Assembly (NCBI RefSeq): GCF_000829905.1
Contig: NZ_CDPP01000002.1
Coordinates: 275,279 to 339,278 of the forward strand
Direction of reading: 5' to 3'
From: Beduini massiliensis
GTDB taxonomy: Bacteria > Bacillota_I > Bacilli_A > Erysipelotrichales > Coprobacillaceae
Length of the DNA stretch: 64,000 nucleotides
Part shown: piece after piece, positions 7,972 through 17,046 of the stretch
How positions within the stretch are numbered: position 1 is the stretch's first letter
Layout: every line of letters begins with the position of its first letter
Translations under genes and position numbers: made by a program
The notes under the pieces: model-generated
Told to the model about the DNA's origin: nothing
The model's database searches: none
What the model saw: only the letters and a program-made list of their open reading frames with translations

Positions 7972-8885
7972 GGTAATGGACGATCTACAGATAAATAAAG
8001 AGCGTACCAGTCTTCTCGACTCAATTCAATATCAACAGCTTGACATAGTTCTTCTAAATGTTCAGGTGAGGTCGTTCCGGCAATTGGTTGCATTGAAGCA
8101 GGATGACGTAATATCCAAGCTAAGGATAGCGTACTTGGGTTTACCCCGTATTTCTCACCTAGTGTTTTTAAAAGATCGTTTAATTTCTGATAGTCAGGAT
8201 GATTTAGGAAAGTTCCTTTTTCCCATGACGCCTGTAAAATAGACCAAGGCTGAATTGTAATATCATGAATACGGCAATAATCTAAAATTCCACCGTCATG
8301 GTCTATCGATTGTGGATTCGTCATGTTTGCATTGATCCCTGAATCAATCATACCGGCATTGACAACATTGAACTGAACCTGATTAAACAATAATTTATGC
8401 TTTGTATATTTTTGAATCAGCTCGATTTGATATGGTGTCATATTCGATACACCGAAATATTTTACCTTTTTATTTTCATATAACTCATCAAAAGCTTCTG
8501 CGACTTCCTGCGGATCCATTAAAGCATCAGGACGATGCAGCAGCAACACATCTACATAATCTGTTTGTAATCTTTCTAAGCTCTTATTTACTGAGTCAAT
8601 GATATGTTTTTTAGAAAAATCATAGTAACCCTTGCAAATTCCACATTTTGTCTGAATAATCATTTTTTCACGCCAATCCGGATGCTTTTTCAATACTTCA
8701 CCAAATACTTCTTCTGATTTTCCACCTCCATAAATATCAGCATGATCAAAGAAGTTAATTCCTAAATCCATAGCTTTTTTAATCAACTGTTCCAATTGTT
8801 CCGGTGTCTTTCCGGCAATACGCATACATCCTAAAGCAATTTGCGAAACTTTTAAATCACTGTTTAAAATATCTATATATTTCAT
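7968..8885 (-). CDS. Aldo/keto reductase (YdhF-like)
   Basis: 305 residues. The catalytic tetrad of aldo/keto reductases is visible: Asp in FDHADIYG with its Tyr, Lys in IIQTKCG and His in LLHRPD, on an (alpha/beta)8 barrel with the C-terminal NADPH region SLAWILRHPASMQPIAGT. It reduces a carbonyl with NADPH in the cytoplasm; the physiological substrate is unknown. Start ATG 8885 follows AGGAG. It lies 9 bases after a ROK kinase gene and is probably co-transcribed, which suggests sugar metabolism. Confidence 0.9.
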   Translation of the reverse strand: MKYIDILNSDLKVSQIALGCMRIAGKTPEQLEQLIKKAMDLGINFFDHADIYGGGKSEEVFGEVLKKHPDWREKMIIQTKCGICKGYYDFSKKHIIDSVNKSLERLQTDYVDVLLLHRPDALMDPQEVAEAFDELYENKKVKYFGVSNMTPYQIELIQKYTKHKLLFNQVQFNVVNAGMIDSGINANMTNPQSIDHDGGILDYCRIHDITIQPWSILQASWEKGTFLNHPDYQKLNDLLKTLGEKYGVNPSTLSLAWILRHPASMQPIAGTTSPEHLEELCQAVDIELSREDWYALYLSVDRPLP

Positions 8886-8894
8886 TGTTTTCTC

Positions 8895-9818
8895 CTATTC
8901 TTCATCTATCGATTGATTTCTGCTTAAATAATGATATAAAGCGCCTAATAAATTTGCTCTGTTTCCGAATTGATTCACTGCAATCTTTGGCCGAATTTTA
9001 GCGTCTGGCAATGATTCCATAATATCGTCCATTCTTTTTTCAACTTCGGCTAAGAAATCTTCTCTTTCACTGATGGCTCCGCCAAGTACAATAATTTCAG
9101 GATCATACTGATATTGAATATTATAAATTCCGATAGCCATATAATAATAGAAACGATCAATAGATTCAATTGCATCTTGATCCTGATTAGCGGCCATTTC
9201 AAACACTTGTAATCCACTTAAAGTGTTAGGATCACATTGCTTTCTTTTTGCGACTTCTCGAACTAATGCCACGGTTGATCCTACTTGTGACCAAGTTTTA
9301 AATCTTTCCGGTGCTTTTTGAGAAGGATCGAAATCCATGATACAATAACCGAATTCACCACCATGCTGATGAATTCCTCCATGGATTCGCTTATTTTTAA
9401 CGACTGCTCCGCCAATACCGGTACCACATACGACAAATGCTGAATCCTGATGTCCTTTTCCGGCACCCAGCCAGCATTCCCCTAAAGCGGCACAGTTGGC
9501 ATCATTTTCAATCTCCACATTAAGCCCTGTTTTTTGATTTAATATTCGTCTGAAATTAGGTCCATGTATATATTTGATTGCACTGCTGCCGCCAATCACA
9601 CTGGTTTCACAATTAACAGCTCCCGGAGCACTGATGGCAATCCCCATTAAATTATAGCTTTTTAGTTCATTTGTTTTATCTGCTAACGCGTCGAAAAAGG
9701 CATCCGCATCGTTTGGGACCGCTATTTTCCCATCGGTTAATATATCCCCAAATTCATTGGCTACTGCCCACTTAATGGCGGTTCCACCTATATCAAACAC
9801 CATATAATTGATATCCAT
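8895..9818 (-). CDS. ROK family sugar kinase
   Basis: 307 residues. N-terminal phosphate-1 motif VFDIGGTAIKW, the ATP-binding CGTGIGGAVV loop, and EFGYC with a conserved Glu-His region (HGGIHQHGGEFG) mark a ROK glucokinase/N-acyl-mannosamine kinase type enzyme. The zinc-binding CxCGxxGC motif common in ROK proteins is absent, as in the BglK-like ROK subgroup. There is no N-terminal HTH, so it is an enzyme and not a regulator. A GTG at 9830 is in frame but overlaps the AAAGGAG site; ATG 9818 is preferred. Forms a two-gene unit with the aldo/keto reductase downstream. Confidence 0.87.
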   Translation of the reverse strand: MDINYMVFDIGGTAIKWAVANEFGDILTDGKIAVPNDADAFFDALADKTNELKSYNLMGIAISAPGAVNCETSVIGGSSAIKYIHGPNFRRILNQKTGLNVEIENDANCAALGECWLGAGKGHQDSAFVVCGTGIGGAVVKNKRIHGGIHQHGGEFGYCIMDFDPSQKAPERFKTWSQVGSTVALVREVAKRKQCDPNTLSGLQVFEMAANQDQDAIESIDRFYYYMAIGIYNIQYQYDPEIIVLGGAISEREDFLAEVEKRMDDIMESLPDAKIRPKIAVNQFGNRANLLGALYHYLSRNQSIDEE

Positions 9819-9933
9819 TACTTCTCTCACTCCTTTGTTATCTGCCTATTAACAGGCGTCTATGATAAGTATAGTACATAGAATTTGCGGAGACAGTGTT
9901 TTTCAAATCAAGAAATATTTTCTAAAATTATAC

Positions 9934-9958
9934 AAAAAAAACAGATCTCGACGATCTG
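9934..9958 (-). terminator. Terminator after the DUF951 gene
   Basis: Hairpin CAGATC (9942-9947) / GATCTG (9953-9958) followed on the minus strand by eight Ts. It directly abuts the DUF951 stop codon and ends the folD-DUF951 transcript. Confidence 0.75.
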
Positions 9959-10159
9959 CTACTCCCCATGATGTTCAACAACCTTTTTTAGCTTCTTTTC
10001 AAACTCCCTGCGACTAAACATAATCACAGCCCCGCAGCCTAAACATTTAATCTTGATATCAGCACCCATACGAATGATCTGCCACTGCGTTGACTTCTTA
10101 CATGGATGCTGTTTTTTCATTTCTACAATATCATTTAACCCATATTGATGATCAATCAT
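9959..10159 (-). CDS. DUF951 family protein (YyzM-like)
   Basis: 66 residues, a small basic protein with the DUF951 hallmarks: an N-terminal GLNDIVEMKKQHPC segment, the strand WQIIRMGADIKIKC, and CLGCG. Two of the three Cys form a CxxC, possibly a metal site. Function is unknown; in Firmicutes the family often sits near chromosome maintenance or one-carbon genes. Start ATG 10159 follows GGGAG. It lies 12 bases after folD and shares its terminator. Confidence 0.85.
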   Translation of the reverse strand: MIDHQYGLNDIVEMKKQHPCKKSTQWQIIRMGADIKIKCLGCGAVIMFSRREFEKKLKKVVEHHGE

Positions 10160-10171
10160 TATTTTATCTCC

Positions 10172-11023
10172 CTATTCTATATTTTCTCTTAGTTTATACG
10201 CTTTTAATGTATTATGCAAAAGCATGGCAATCGTCATTGGCCCTACTCCTCCCGGAACAGGTGTAATCGCTTGAGCTTTATTCTTACATTTTTCAAAATC
10301 CACATCTCCGCACAGTTTATTATTTTCATCACGATTCATTCCTACATCTAGTACCACAGCCCCCGCTTTGATATAGCTGTCGTCAAACATCTTCGCCACA
10401 CCTACAGCCGCAATCAAAACATCTGCTTTTTGGCAAACTTCTTTCAAATTTTTAGTACGGCTATGTGCGATAGTCACTGTTGCACTTTTTGATAAAGCAA
10501 GTAATGCTACCGGCTTTCCGACAATATTGCTGCGTCCCACCACGACAACTTCTTTTCCTTCTAAATCATACCCGATACTCTCCAGCATCACCATCATGCC
10601 ATAAGGCGTACAGGGCAATAGACCTTCTTTTCCTAAAAATAAATTTGCAATATTTACAGGATGAAACCCATCAACATCTTTTTTAGGATCAATCGCTTCA
10701 ATAACCGTTTTTTCATCGATATGAGCAGGTAAAGGCAACTGCACTAAGATTCCGTCTACGGTGTTATCAGCATTTAACGTATAAATCTGTTTCAATAATT
10801 CTTCTTGAGTCGTCTGTTCAGACATTTCGATTTTGATTGAACCGATACCAACATAACGACAGCCAATTTCTTTATTTTTCACATAAGTCATGCTTGCAGG
10901 ATTTCGTCCAACTAAAATAACAGCTAAAGTAGGCACTCTTTTACCATGTTCGTTAAGTCTTTCTACTTCTTGTTTTACTTCATCTTTAACCTTTAAAGAA
11001 ATCTCTTTTCCATTAATGATCAT
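10172..11023 (-). CDS. folD: Bifunctional methylenetetrahydrofolate dehydrogenase / methenyltetrahydrofolate cyclohydrolase
   Basis: 283 residues, normal FolD length. It interconverts 5,10-methylene-, 5,10-methenyl- and 10-formyl-tetrahydrofolate with NADP, feeding purine, formyl-Met and thymidylate synthesis. Visible signatures: the YVKNKEIGC segment with the catalytic Tyr and Lys, VQLPLPAHID, the Rossmann VVVGRSNIVGKPVA and the C-terminal ITPVPGGVGPMTIAML. Start ATG 11023 follows CAGGGAG. Followed by DUF951 in the same transcript. Confidence 0.96.
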   Translation of the reverse strand: MIINGKEISLKVKDEVKQEVERLNEHGKRVPTLAVILVGRNPASMTYVKNKEIGCRYVGIGSIKIEMSEQTTQEELLKQIYTLNADNTVDGILVQLPLPAHIDEKTVIEAIDPKKDVDGFHPVNIANLFLGKEGLLPCTPYGMMVMLESIGYDLEGKEVVVVGRSNIVGKPVALLALSKSATVTIAHSRTKNLKEVCQKADVLIAAVGVAKMFDDSYIKAGAVVLDVGMNRDENNKLCGDVDFEKCKNKAQAITPVPGGVGPMTIAMLLHNTLKAYKLRENIE

Positions 11024-11131
11024 TCTCCCTGCCCCCTTTTAAATTACTACTAATTATACTCAAAAACAATACGACAAACAAGCAGAAAATCACCCTTCTT
11101 ATCTCCCCTTTTCATCATATCAGCAATAAAT

Positions 11132-11160
11132 TTGACAAATCTTTCAGAGAAGTATATGCT
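11132..11160 (+). promoter_or_regulatory. Sigma-A-type promoter for the DUF2871 gene
   Basis: TTGACA at 11132-11137, a 17-base spacer and TATGCT at 11155-11160, 55 bases before the DUF2871 start. Confidence 0.6.
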
Positions 11161-11214
11161 TTATCTGTAAATGTTTAATAATGGTTACTATTACTAATTT
11201 CAAAGGAGAAAAAT

Positions 11215-11631
11215 ATGAAAAAATTTTATCGCTTATCTGCCTTATATGCCATCATCGGTATTATCGGCGGGGTCTTTTATCGTGAGTTTACAAAGTTGAA
11301 TCAATTTACCGGCACTACGCCGCTTGGATTTGTCCATACACATGCTTTTATGCTAGGTCTTTTCTTTTTCTTAATCGTTTTATTATTAGAAAAACAGTTT
11401 AAATTAACTGAAAGTAAAAAAATGAAGTCATTCTTACTGTTTTATAATGGGGGATTATTTCTTACCATTATCATGTTAGTGGTACGTGGTATCACTACTG
11501 TCCTAAATACTACTCTGACTACTGCCATAAACGCAGCAATCAGTGGAATTGCTGGGGTAGGACATATTCTTTTAGGTGTTGGATTGCTTTACTTTTTCTT
11601 AATCCTAAAAGAAAGACTGGATAACGAATAA
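11215..11631 (+). CDS. DUF2871 family membrane protein
   Basis: 138 residues with four predicted membrane helices (about 7-24, 42-60, 76-97, 108-130). The N-terminal pattern with FYREFTKLNQF and GFVHTHAFMLG fits DUF2871. The His-rich HTHAF in helix two is conserved in that family and could bind metal or heme, but function is unknown. Start ATG 11215 follows AAAGGAG and a good promoter at 11132-11160. Divergent from folD. Confidence 0.8.
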   Translation: MKKFYRLSALYAIIGIIGGVFYREFTKLNQFTGTTPLGFVHTHAFMLGLFFFLIVLLLEKQFKLTESKKMKSFLLFYNGGLFLTIIMLVVRGITTVLNTTLTTAINAAISGIAGVGHILLGVGLLYFFLILKERLDNE

Positions 11632-11701
11632 AAATCTCTCTCTTCATCTTTTCATAAATGACATTTTGTATTATGATTAGATAAAAACTGGGGGAATGAA
11701 C

Positions 11702-12622
11702 ATGGTTGATTTTAGTAGTCTGATAGATTTACAAATAGAGTTGTTTATATTGATGATCATTGGCTATGTCTTGCGGAAAATCAATATGATTCCCGCTACA
11801 GCGAGAAAATCACTGACTGACTTAGTCATTTATGTGGTTTTACCGGCTAATATTATTAATTCATTCTTAATTGAGATGAATTGGGATATTATCCAATCCG
11901 GAATTATTGTTTTAATTATCTCAATTATGATTCAGATATTTTGTCAGTTACTGGGAAAACATTTATATCCCATGGCAAATAAAAAACAAATACCGGTATT
12001 ATCGTATGGAACCATTTGTTCAAATGCCGGATTCATGGGAAATCCGCTGATTGAAAGTATCTATGGTTCAATGGGATTATTGTTTGCTTCTATTTATTGT
12101 ATCCCGCAAAGAATTGTCATGTGGTCTGCCGGTGTTTCCTGTTTTACGGATTCCAAAGGGAAGGATGTTATCAAAAAGGTGATTACTCATCCCTGTATTA
12201 TTGCCGTTATAATCGGCATGATTTTAATGATGACACAAGTTCAATTGCCTTTATTTCTGACGAAAACCATCAAAGTCACCAGTAATTGCACTACCGCCTT
12301 ATCGATGATTGTCATTGGAGGAATATTAGCTGAAATTAATTTAAAAAGTGTATTGAATAAACTATCTTTATATTATAGTTTTTTACGTTTAATCATCATT
12401 CCCGCTATTGTATTAAGTCTTTGCTTTTTATTTAAACTTCCCGCTTTAGCCGTAGCCGTTTGTACTGTTTTATCGGGAATGCCTGCTGGAACAACAACGG
12501 CAATTTTAGCCGAGAAATATGAAAGTGATGCAAAACTGGCAGTACAGATTGTCTTTTTATCTACTGCTTTATCATTAATCACTATTCCCATTCTTTGCAT
12601 GATTATTGAATTGCTCTATTAA
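11702..12622 (+). CDS. AEC (auxin efflux carrier) family transporter
   Basis: 306 residues with about ten membrane helices in two inverted halves. Signatures: IGYVLRKINMIP near the N-terminus, a broken helix with VVLPANIINSF, and the second-half VLSGMPAGTTTAILAEKY, typical of AEC malate/auxin-type permeases. It probably exports or exchanges an organic anion; the substrate cannot be told. ATG 11696 is also in frame, but GGGGG lies only 1 base before it and 7 before ATG 11702. Confidence 0.88.
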   Translation: MVDFSSLIDLQIELFILMIIGYVLRKINMIPATARKSLTDLVIYVVLPANIINSFLIEMNWDIIQSGIIVLIISIMIQIFCQLLGKHLYPMANKKQIPVLSYGTICSNAGFMGNPLIESIYGSMGLLFASIYCIPQRIVMWSAGVSCFTDSKGKDVIKKVITHPCIIAVIIGMILMMTQVQLPLFLTKTIKVTSNCTTALSMIVIGGILAEINLKSVLNKLSLYYSFLRLIIIPAIVLSLCFLFKLPALAVAVCTVLSGMPAGTTTAILAEKYESDAKLAVQIVFLSTALSLITIPILCMIIELLY

Positions 12623-12630
12623 CCAGTAAA

Positions 12631-12655
12631 GGTACCCCATGTCGGGTACCTTTTT
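12631..12655 (+). terminator. Terminator between AEC transporter and dgt genes
   Basis: Arms GGTACCC (12631-12637) and GGGTACC (12644-12650) with a 6-base loop and TTTTT on the plus strand. The T-run overlaps the stop codon of the converging dGTPase gene. Confidence 0.8.
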
Positions 12656-14075
12656 ATATTCCTTTCAATTCCTGATACAAACTTTTTGCGTAACTGTCTG
12701 TCATTCCGGCAATAAAATCACATCCCAGCAACAATCGATGATATAAACGTTCCCCTTCGTCTTTAATCCCTTTAACACTTCGATGATAATTATCCAAATA
12801 ATTACGCGACAATAAATCAATATACTTCGATTGAATTTCCGTAATAGAATCTGTCTCATAGACGATTAATGCACTCATGAAACGATCTAATAAAAAGGTG
12901 ATTATCTCATTTCCCATTAACTCCAGTTTTAAGATAGGTGAGACATTGTAAATACGGTCAAAAGAGAACTGTTTAAGACCATCAATCAGTTTAGACTGTG
13001 TGCATACCGCTAATAATTCTTTATTAAAGGTTCCCTGCATGATCTCTTCATAATGATGAATAAAAGCGTCACTTGTCTGAGAAATACAATAAAGTTGTTT
13101 TAACGTCAGCCAAGAAAACACAGCGTGTTTGTAAGGATCAAATCCCTTTTCTTTTTCAGCCACTAATTTTCTACCGTCATTATAAGCTTTTTCAAGACTC
13201 TCCGCTCCTTTTACATCTCCTGAAGCTCTAATAACTTCCATTAGATCTTCATAAGAATACAGCGACTTGTTGAAACCATCCTCCAAATCCGCGAAGGTAT
13301 ATGCTAAATCATCTGCTGCTTCTAAAATAAATGCCAGTGGATTACGACAATCATAACACCCCGTATTTTCTTTGATTTCATTGAAAATTAACTGTTCACT
13401 TTGAAAATAGCCGATTTTTTTTCTTAGTAAATTTCTTTCTTTTTTAGGCAGTTTATCTTCTTCCATCTTAACAAGAGAACTGGTTGGATATTTAATGATG
13501 GTATCCATGACACTTGATGTCAGATGCATTCCATTATTTCCTACTAAACGATGCAGTTTAGTGACAATACGCAAAGCTTGAGCATTCCCTTCATAATGAA
13601 TTAAATCTCCATATTGCTGAGGGGTTAAATATTCTTTTAATATTTTATTATTTAATGTCAGCTTTTCCAAATTTTGCATAAACCAGTCACGTATCGCCGT
13701 TTCCCCAAAATGTCCAAAAGGTGGATTGCCGATGTCATGCAGCAGACATGCACAGTTCAATACTTCAATCACATTCAATGGGTCTGGTAAATCTTCTTCT
13801 AAATCATTCACCCTAATCTTTGTGCAAACTTGCTTTCCAATTAATTTAGCGATTGCCGCCACTTCTAACGAATGTGTTAAACGAGTTCTGACAAAGTCAC
13901 TTTTATCAAGCGGAAAGACCTGTGTTTTATCTTGCAGACGGCGAAAAGAGGCACTGCGGATGATACGATGATAATCACTCTCTATCTCACTGCGTAATCC
14001 ACTAAGATCCTGTTTTGAATTATTTTTCGGAATTCTTTCTTCACTCGTTATTTTGGTCCATTTTAATCGTTCCAT
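12654..14075 (-). CDS. dgt: dGTP triphosphohydrolase family HD protein
   Basis: 473 residues, close to the long class of Dgt proteins. It hydrolyses dGTP (or dNTPs) to the nucleoside and triphosphate. HD-superfamily metal ligands are visible: His in TRLTHSLEV, the HD pair in LLHDIGNPPFGHFGE, and a later Asp in EAADDLAYTFAD. The N-terminal SASFRRLQDKTQVFP is the conserved Dgt signature. Start ATG 14075 follows GGGGGGAT. Monocistronic, converging on the AEC transporter gene. Confidence 0.93.
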   Translation of the reverse strand: MERLKWTKITSEERIPKNNSKQDLSGLRSEIESDYHRIIRSASFRRLQDKTQVFPLDKSDFVRTRLTHSLEVAAIAKLIGKQVCTKIRVNDLEEDLPDPLNVIEVLNCACLLHDIGNPPFGHFGETAIRDWFMQNLEKLTLNNKILKEYLTPQQYGDLIHYEGNAQALRIVTKLHRLVGNNGMHLTSSVMDTIIKYPTSSLVKMEEDKLPKKERNLLRKKIGYFQSEQLIFNEIKENTGCYDCRNPLAFILEAADDLAYTFADLEDGFNKSLYSYEDLMEVIRASGDVKGAESLEKAYNDGRKLVAEKEKGFDPYKHAVFSWLTLKQLYCISQTSDAFIHHYEEIMQGTFNKELLAVCTQSKLIDGLKQFSFDRIYNVSPILKLELMGNEIITFLLDRFMSALIVYETDSITEIQSKYIDLLSRNYLDNYHRSVKGIKDEGERLYHRLLLGCDFIAGMTDSYAKSLYQELKGI

Positions 14076-14241
14076 CTGTTTATCCCCCCATAATTTCTAT
14101 TCTTAGTATACCACAATCTTTTGGGGAACTGGTAGAGATTGCTTGCATTCAATCATGAACTTATGACCATATTATTATAAAAGCATTTTAATAGTATTTT
14201 AAGAAAGCTTTTCTTATAATCAGATTAGGAGTGTGATTTAT

Positions 14242-15195
14242 ATGAATAAAATCTATTTAGCAGGCGGTTGTTTTTGGGGAATGCAATCTTACTTTGACAA
14301 TATTAATGGCGTTGTTTCCACTAAAGTAGGATATGCAAACGGAACCACGGCAAATCCTACTTATGATATTGTCTGTCATGATAACAGTGGCTTTGCGGAA
14401 ACCATTGAGGTGCTTTATGACCCTCAAATCATCAGTTTATCATTTTTATTAACCATGTATTTTGAAGTAATCGATCCTATTTCCGTTAATCGTCAGGGCA
14501 ATGATATTGGCAGTCAATATCGCACCGGAATCTATTACATTCAAGAAAAAGACCAAGACATTATTTTGAATGCTTTAGCCCATCTGCAAGTGGTTTACAC
14601 CCAACCACTCGCAGTGGAATGTGGACCTTTAATTAATTTTTATCCGGCAGAAGAATATCATCAACATTATCTGCAAAAAAATCCCAACGGGTATTGCCAC
14701 ATATCACGTCAAAAGATTGAATCAGCAAAATACGCAAGACAAGAAAAGAACACCTTTTATAAACCTAGTATACACGTATTAAAAAAGCAATTAAGTGAGC
14801 TGGAATATCAAGTTACCCAAGAAAGTAAGACAGAACCGCCTTATCAAAATAAATATTGGAATCATTTTGAAAAAGGAATCTATGTGGATATCACAACAGG
14901 TGAACCCTTGTTTATCTCCGATGACAAATTTGATTCCGGCTGTGGTTGGCCAAGTTTCAGTAAGCCCATTGATCGCAAACTGATTAAAGAGCGTCGAGAT
15001 ACTTCTTTTAATATGGAGCGTACAGAAGTTAAAAGTCAGCTTGGCGATGCTCATCTGGGTCACGTATTTACTGATGGACCAATTGAAAAAGGGGGACTTC
15101 GTTACTGTATTAACAGTGCATCATTGCGTTTTATTCCCTTAGAAAAAATGAAAGAAGAAGGTTACGAAGCTTATATTCCTTTAATAAAACAATAA
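14242..15195 (+). CDS. msrAB: Fused peptide methionine sulfoxide reductase MsrA-MsrB
   Basis: 317 residues. N-terminal MsrA domain with GGCFWG (catalytic Cys, reduces the S-sulfoxide of Met) and YRTGIYY; a C-terminal MsrA region EEYHQHYL followed by GYC that may hold the recycling Cys. MsrB domain from about residue 180 with SGCGWPSF (resolving Cys), GDAHLGHVF and [13 protein letters not shown] (catalytic Cys, R-sulfoxide). The zinc CxxC pairs of some MsrB proteins are absent. Start ATG 14242 follows AGGAG at 10 bases; a GTG at 14233 is too close to it. Has its own terminator. Confidence 0.95.
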   Translation: MNKIYLAGGCFWGMQSYFDNINGVVSTKVGYANGTTANPTYDIVCHDNSGFAETIEVLYDPQIISLSFLLTMYFEVIDPISVNRQGNDIGSQYRTGIYYIQEKDQDIILNALAHLQVVYTQPLAVECGPLINFYPAEEYHQHYLQKNPNGYCHISRQKIESAKYARQEKNTFYKPSIHVLKKQLSELEYQVTQESKTEPPYQNKYWNHFEKGIYVDITTGEPLFISDDKFDSGCGWPSFSKPIDRKLIKERRDTSFNMERTEVKSQLGDAHLGHVFTDGPIEKGGLRYCINSASLRFIPLEKMKEEGYEAYIPLIKQ

Positions 15196-15210
15196 ATGAT
15201 ATATTGGCAT

Positions 15211-15236
15211 AAAAAAGAATCTCACGATTCTTTTTT
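15211..15236 (+). terminator. Terminator after msrAB
   Basis: Arms 15211-15221 and 15226-15236 around a TCAC loop, ending in six Ts. Confidence 0.85.
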
Positions 15237-15407
15237 GGTAGATAACAGGTACGCTTATGTTAGATCAACAACAGCCATAAAACGTTATTTTGGGTCATAT
15301 ATTATTTTATAAATCTTTATTATTCGCACAACAAATGATCGATATCATTTTAAAATCTTTGAAAAAGGGTTATGATATAGTTAGATATTAGATAAAGGAG
15401 GGATTTT

Positions 15408-17006
15408 ATGCATACTATTTATTATAACGGTACCATTTTAACGATGGATTCCCATCAACAAACAGCAACTGCATTATGTGTGGAAGATGGAAAAATTATA
15501 AAAGTCGGAGATGATTCAATGATTCTCTCATTAAAAAAGGAAGAAACTCAAATCATTGATCTCCAAGGTAAAGTCATGATGCCAGGATTTATTGATCCCC
15601 ACAGCCATTTTATTGGAGTCGCAAATTCACTTTCACAATGTGATCTTTCTGAAGCTGTTTCATTTGATGATATTATCAATAAAATGAAAGCTTTTATAAA
15701 AGAAAATCCAATCAAAAACGGGGAATGGATTTTTGGCACAAACTATGATCATAATTTTCTTAAAGAAAAAAGACATCCGGATAAATTTATATTAGATCAG
15801 ATTTCAAAAGATTTTCCTGTTGTTCTTATTCATGCATCCGGACATATGGGAATTGCAAATTCCAAAGCATTAGAACTTCAGCATATTACCGATCAAACGA
15901 AAGATCCTGACGGCGGAAAATATGACCGTATTGACGGAACAAATGAACCCAATGGATATATGGAAGAAAATGCGTTTAATCAATTCCGTAATAATACCCC
16001 GATGATAGACATAGAGACCATGTTGAAGCTTGTATTAAAAGCTCAGGATATTTATGCCAGCTACGGAATTACCACCGTGCAAGACGGAATGGTTACCCCA
16101 CCCTTATTCCAATTATTAAAATATGTTGCTGAATCTGATATGCTTCAATTAGATGTCGTAGGATTTGTTGATTTAGATCATTCCCATGACTTAATTCGTG
16201 AAAAAGAATATGTAAATCGTTATCATCACCGCTTGAAATTAGGCGGTTACAAAGTCTTTTTAGATGGTTCTCCACAGGGACGAACAGCCTGGATGAGTAC
16301 ACCTTATCAAAATGCTAAAGATGGTTACTGTGGTTATCCAACCCTTAAAGATGAACGTCTCTATTCTTTAATTGAGACAGCTTTATCCGAAGATCAGCAG
16401 CTATTAGCGCATTGTAACGGAGACGCTGCATCACAGCAATATATCGATCAATTTGAAAAAGTGCTGCAAAGCCACCCAAATTGGGAAGCACATCGTCCAG
16501 TAATGATTCATGCTCAATTAGTTAGAAAAGATCAGCTAGAAAGAATGAAAGAAATCGATATGATGCCTAGTTTCTTTGTTGCTCATACGTATTATTGGGG
16601 AGATATTCACATTGAAAATTTCGGTAAGGAAAGAGCAGACCATATTTCTCCAGCAAAAGATGCATTGGATTTAGGTATTCCTTTCACTTTTCATCAGGAT
16701 AGTCCGGTTCTTCCACCGGATATGATGAAGACCGTTTGGTGTGCTGTAAACCGTCAAACTAAAAATGGTCAATCTATCGGAGACTGTGAAAGAATTGGTG
16801 TTTATGATGCTTTAAAAGCCATCACAATCAATGGGGCTTATCAATATTTTGAAGAAGATTCAAAAGGAAGTATCGAAGAAGGAAAACTTGCTGACCTTGT
16901 CATTTTAGATAAAAACCCATTGGAAATTGACCCTAAAGATCTTGCGAATATCATAGTTCTTGAAACGATTAAAGAAGGAAAAACCATTTTTAAAAGAAAC
17001 AAATAA
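15408..17006 (+). CDS. YtcJ-like metal-dependent amidohydrolase
   Basis: 532 residues with the amidohydrolase_3 layout: an N-terminal beta-sandwich, DPHSHF (metal His pair) at about 64, HASGHMG at about 144, LLAHCNGD, PVMIHAQLV and a late HQDSPVLPPDM carrying the final Asp, then a C-terminal composite domain with GKLADLVILDKNP. It hydrolyses an amide-like bond in an unknown small substrate. No signal peptide, so cytoplasmic. Start ATG 15408 follows AAAGGAGGG. Single gene with a strong terminator. Confidence 0.88.
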   Translation: MHTIYYNGTILTMDSHQQTATALCVEDGKIIKVGDDSMILSLKKEETQIIDLQGKVMMPGFIDPHSHFIGVANSLSQCDLSEAVSFDDIINKMKAFIKENPIKNGEWIFGTNYDHNFLKEKRHPDKFILDQISKDFPVVLIHASGHMGIANSKALELQHITDQTKDPDGGKYDRIDGTNEPNGYMEENAFNQFRNNTPMIDIETMLKLVLKAQDIYASYGITTVQDGMVTPPLFQLLKYVAESDMLQLDVVGFVDLDHSHDLIREKEYVNRYHHRLKLGGYKVFLDGSPQGRTAWMSTPYQNAKDGYCGYPTLKDERLYSLIETALSEDQQLLAHCNGDAASQQYIDQFEKVLQSHPNWEAHRPVMIHAQLVRKDQLERMKEIDMMPSFFVAHTYYWGDIHIENFGKERADHISPAKDALDLGIPFTFHQDSPVLPPDMMKTVWCAVNRQTKNGQSIGDCERIGVYDALKAITINGAYQYFEEDSKGSIEEGKLADLVILDKNPLEIDPKDLANIIVLETIKEGKTIFKRNK

Positions 17007-17010
17007 ACAA

Positions 17011-17044
17011 AATGTCTTGCCATCTAAAAAGGCAAGACATTTTT
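17011..17044. terminator. Bidirectional terminator between amidohydrolase and MFS genes
   Basis: Perfect 11-base arms at 17011-17021 and 17031-17041 with T-rich flanks on both strands, placed between converging genes. Confidence 0.85.
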
Positions 17045-17046
17045 AT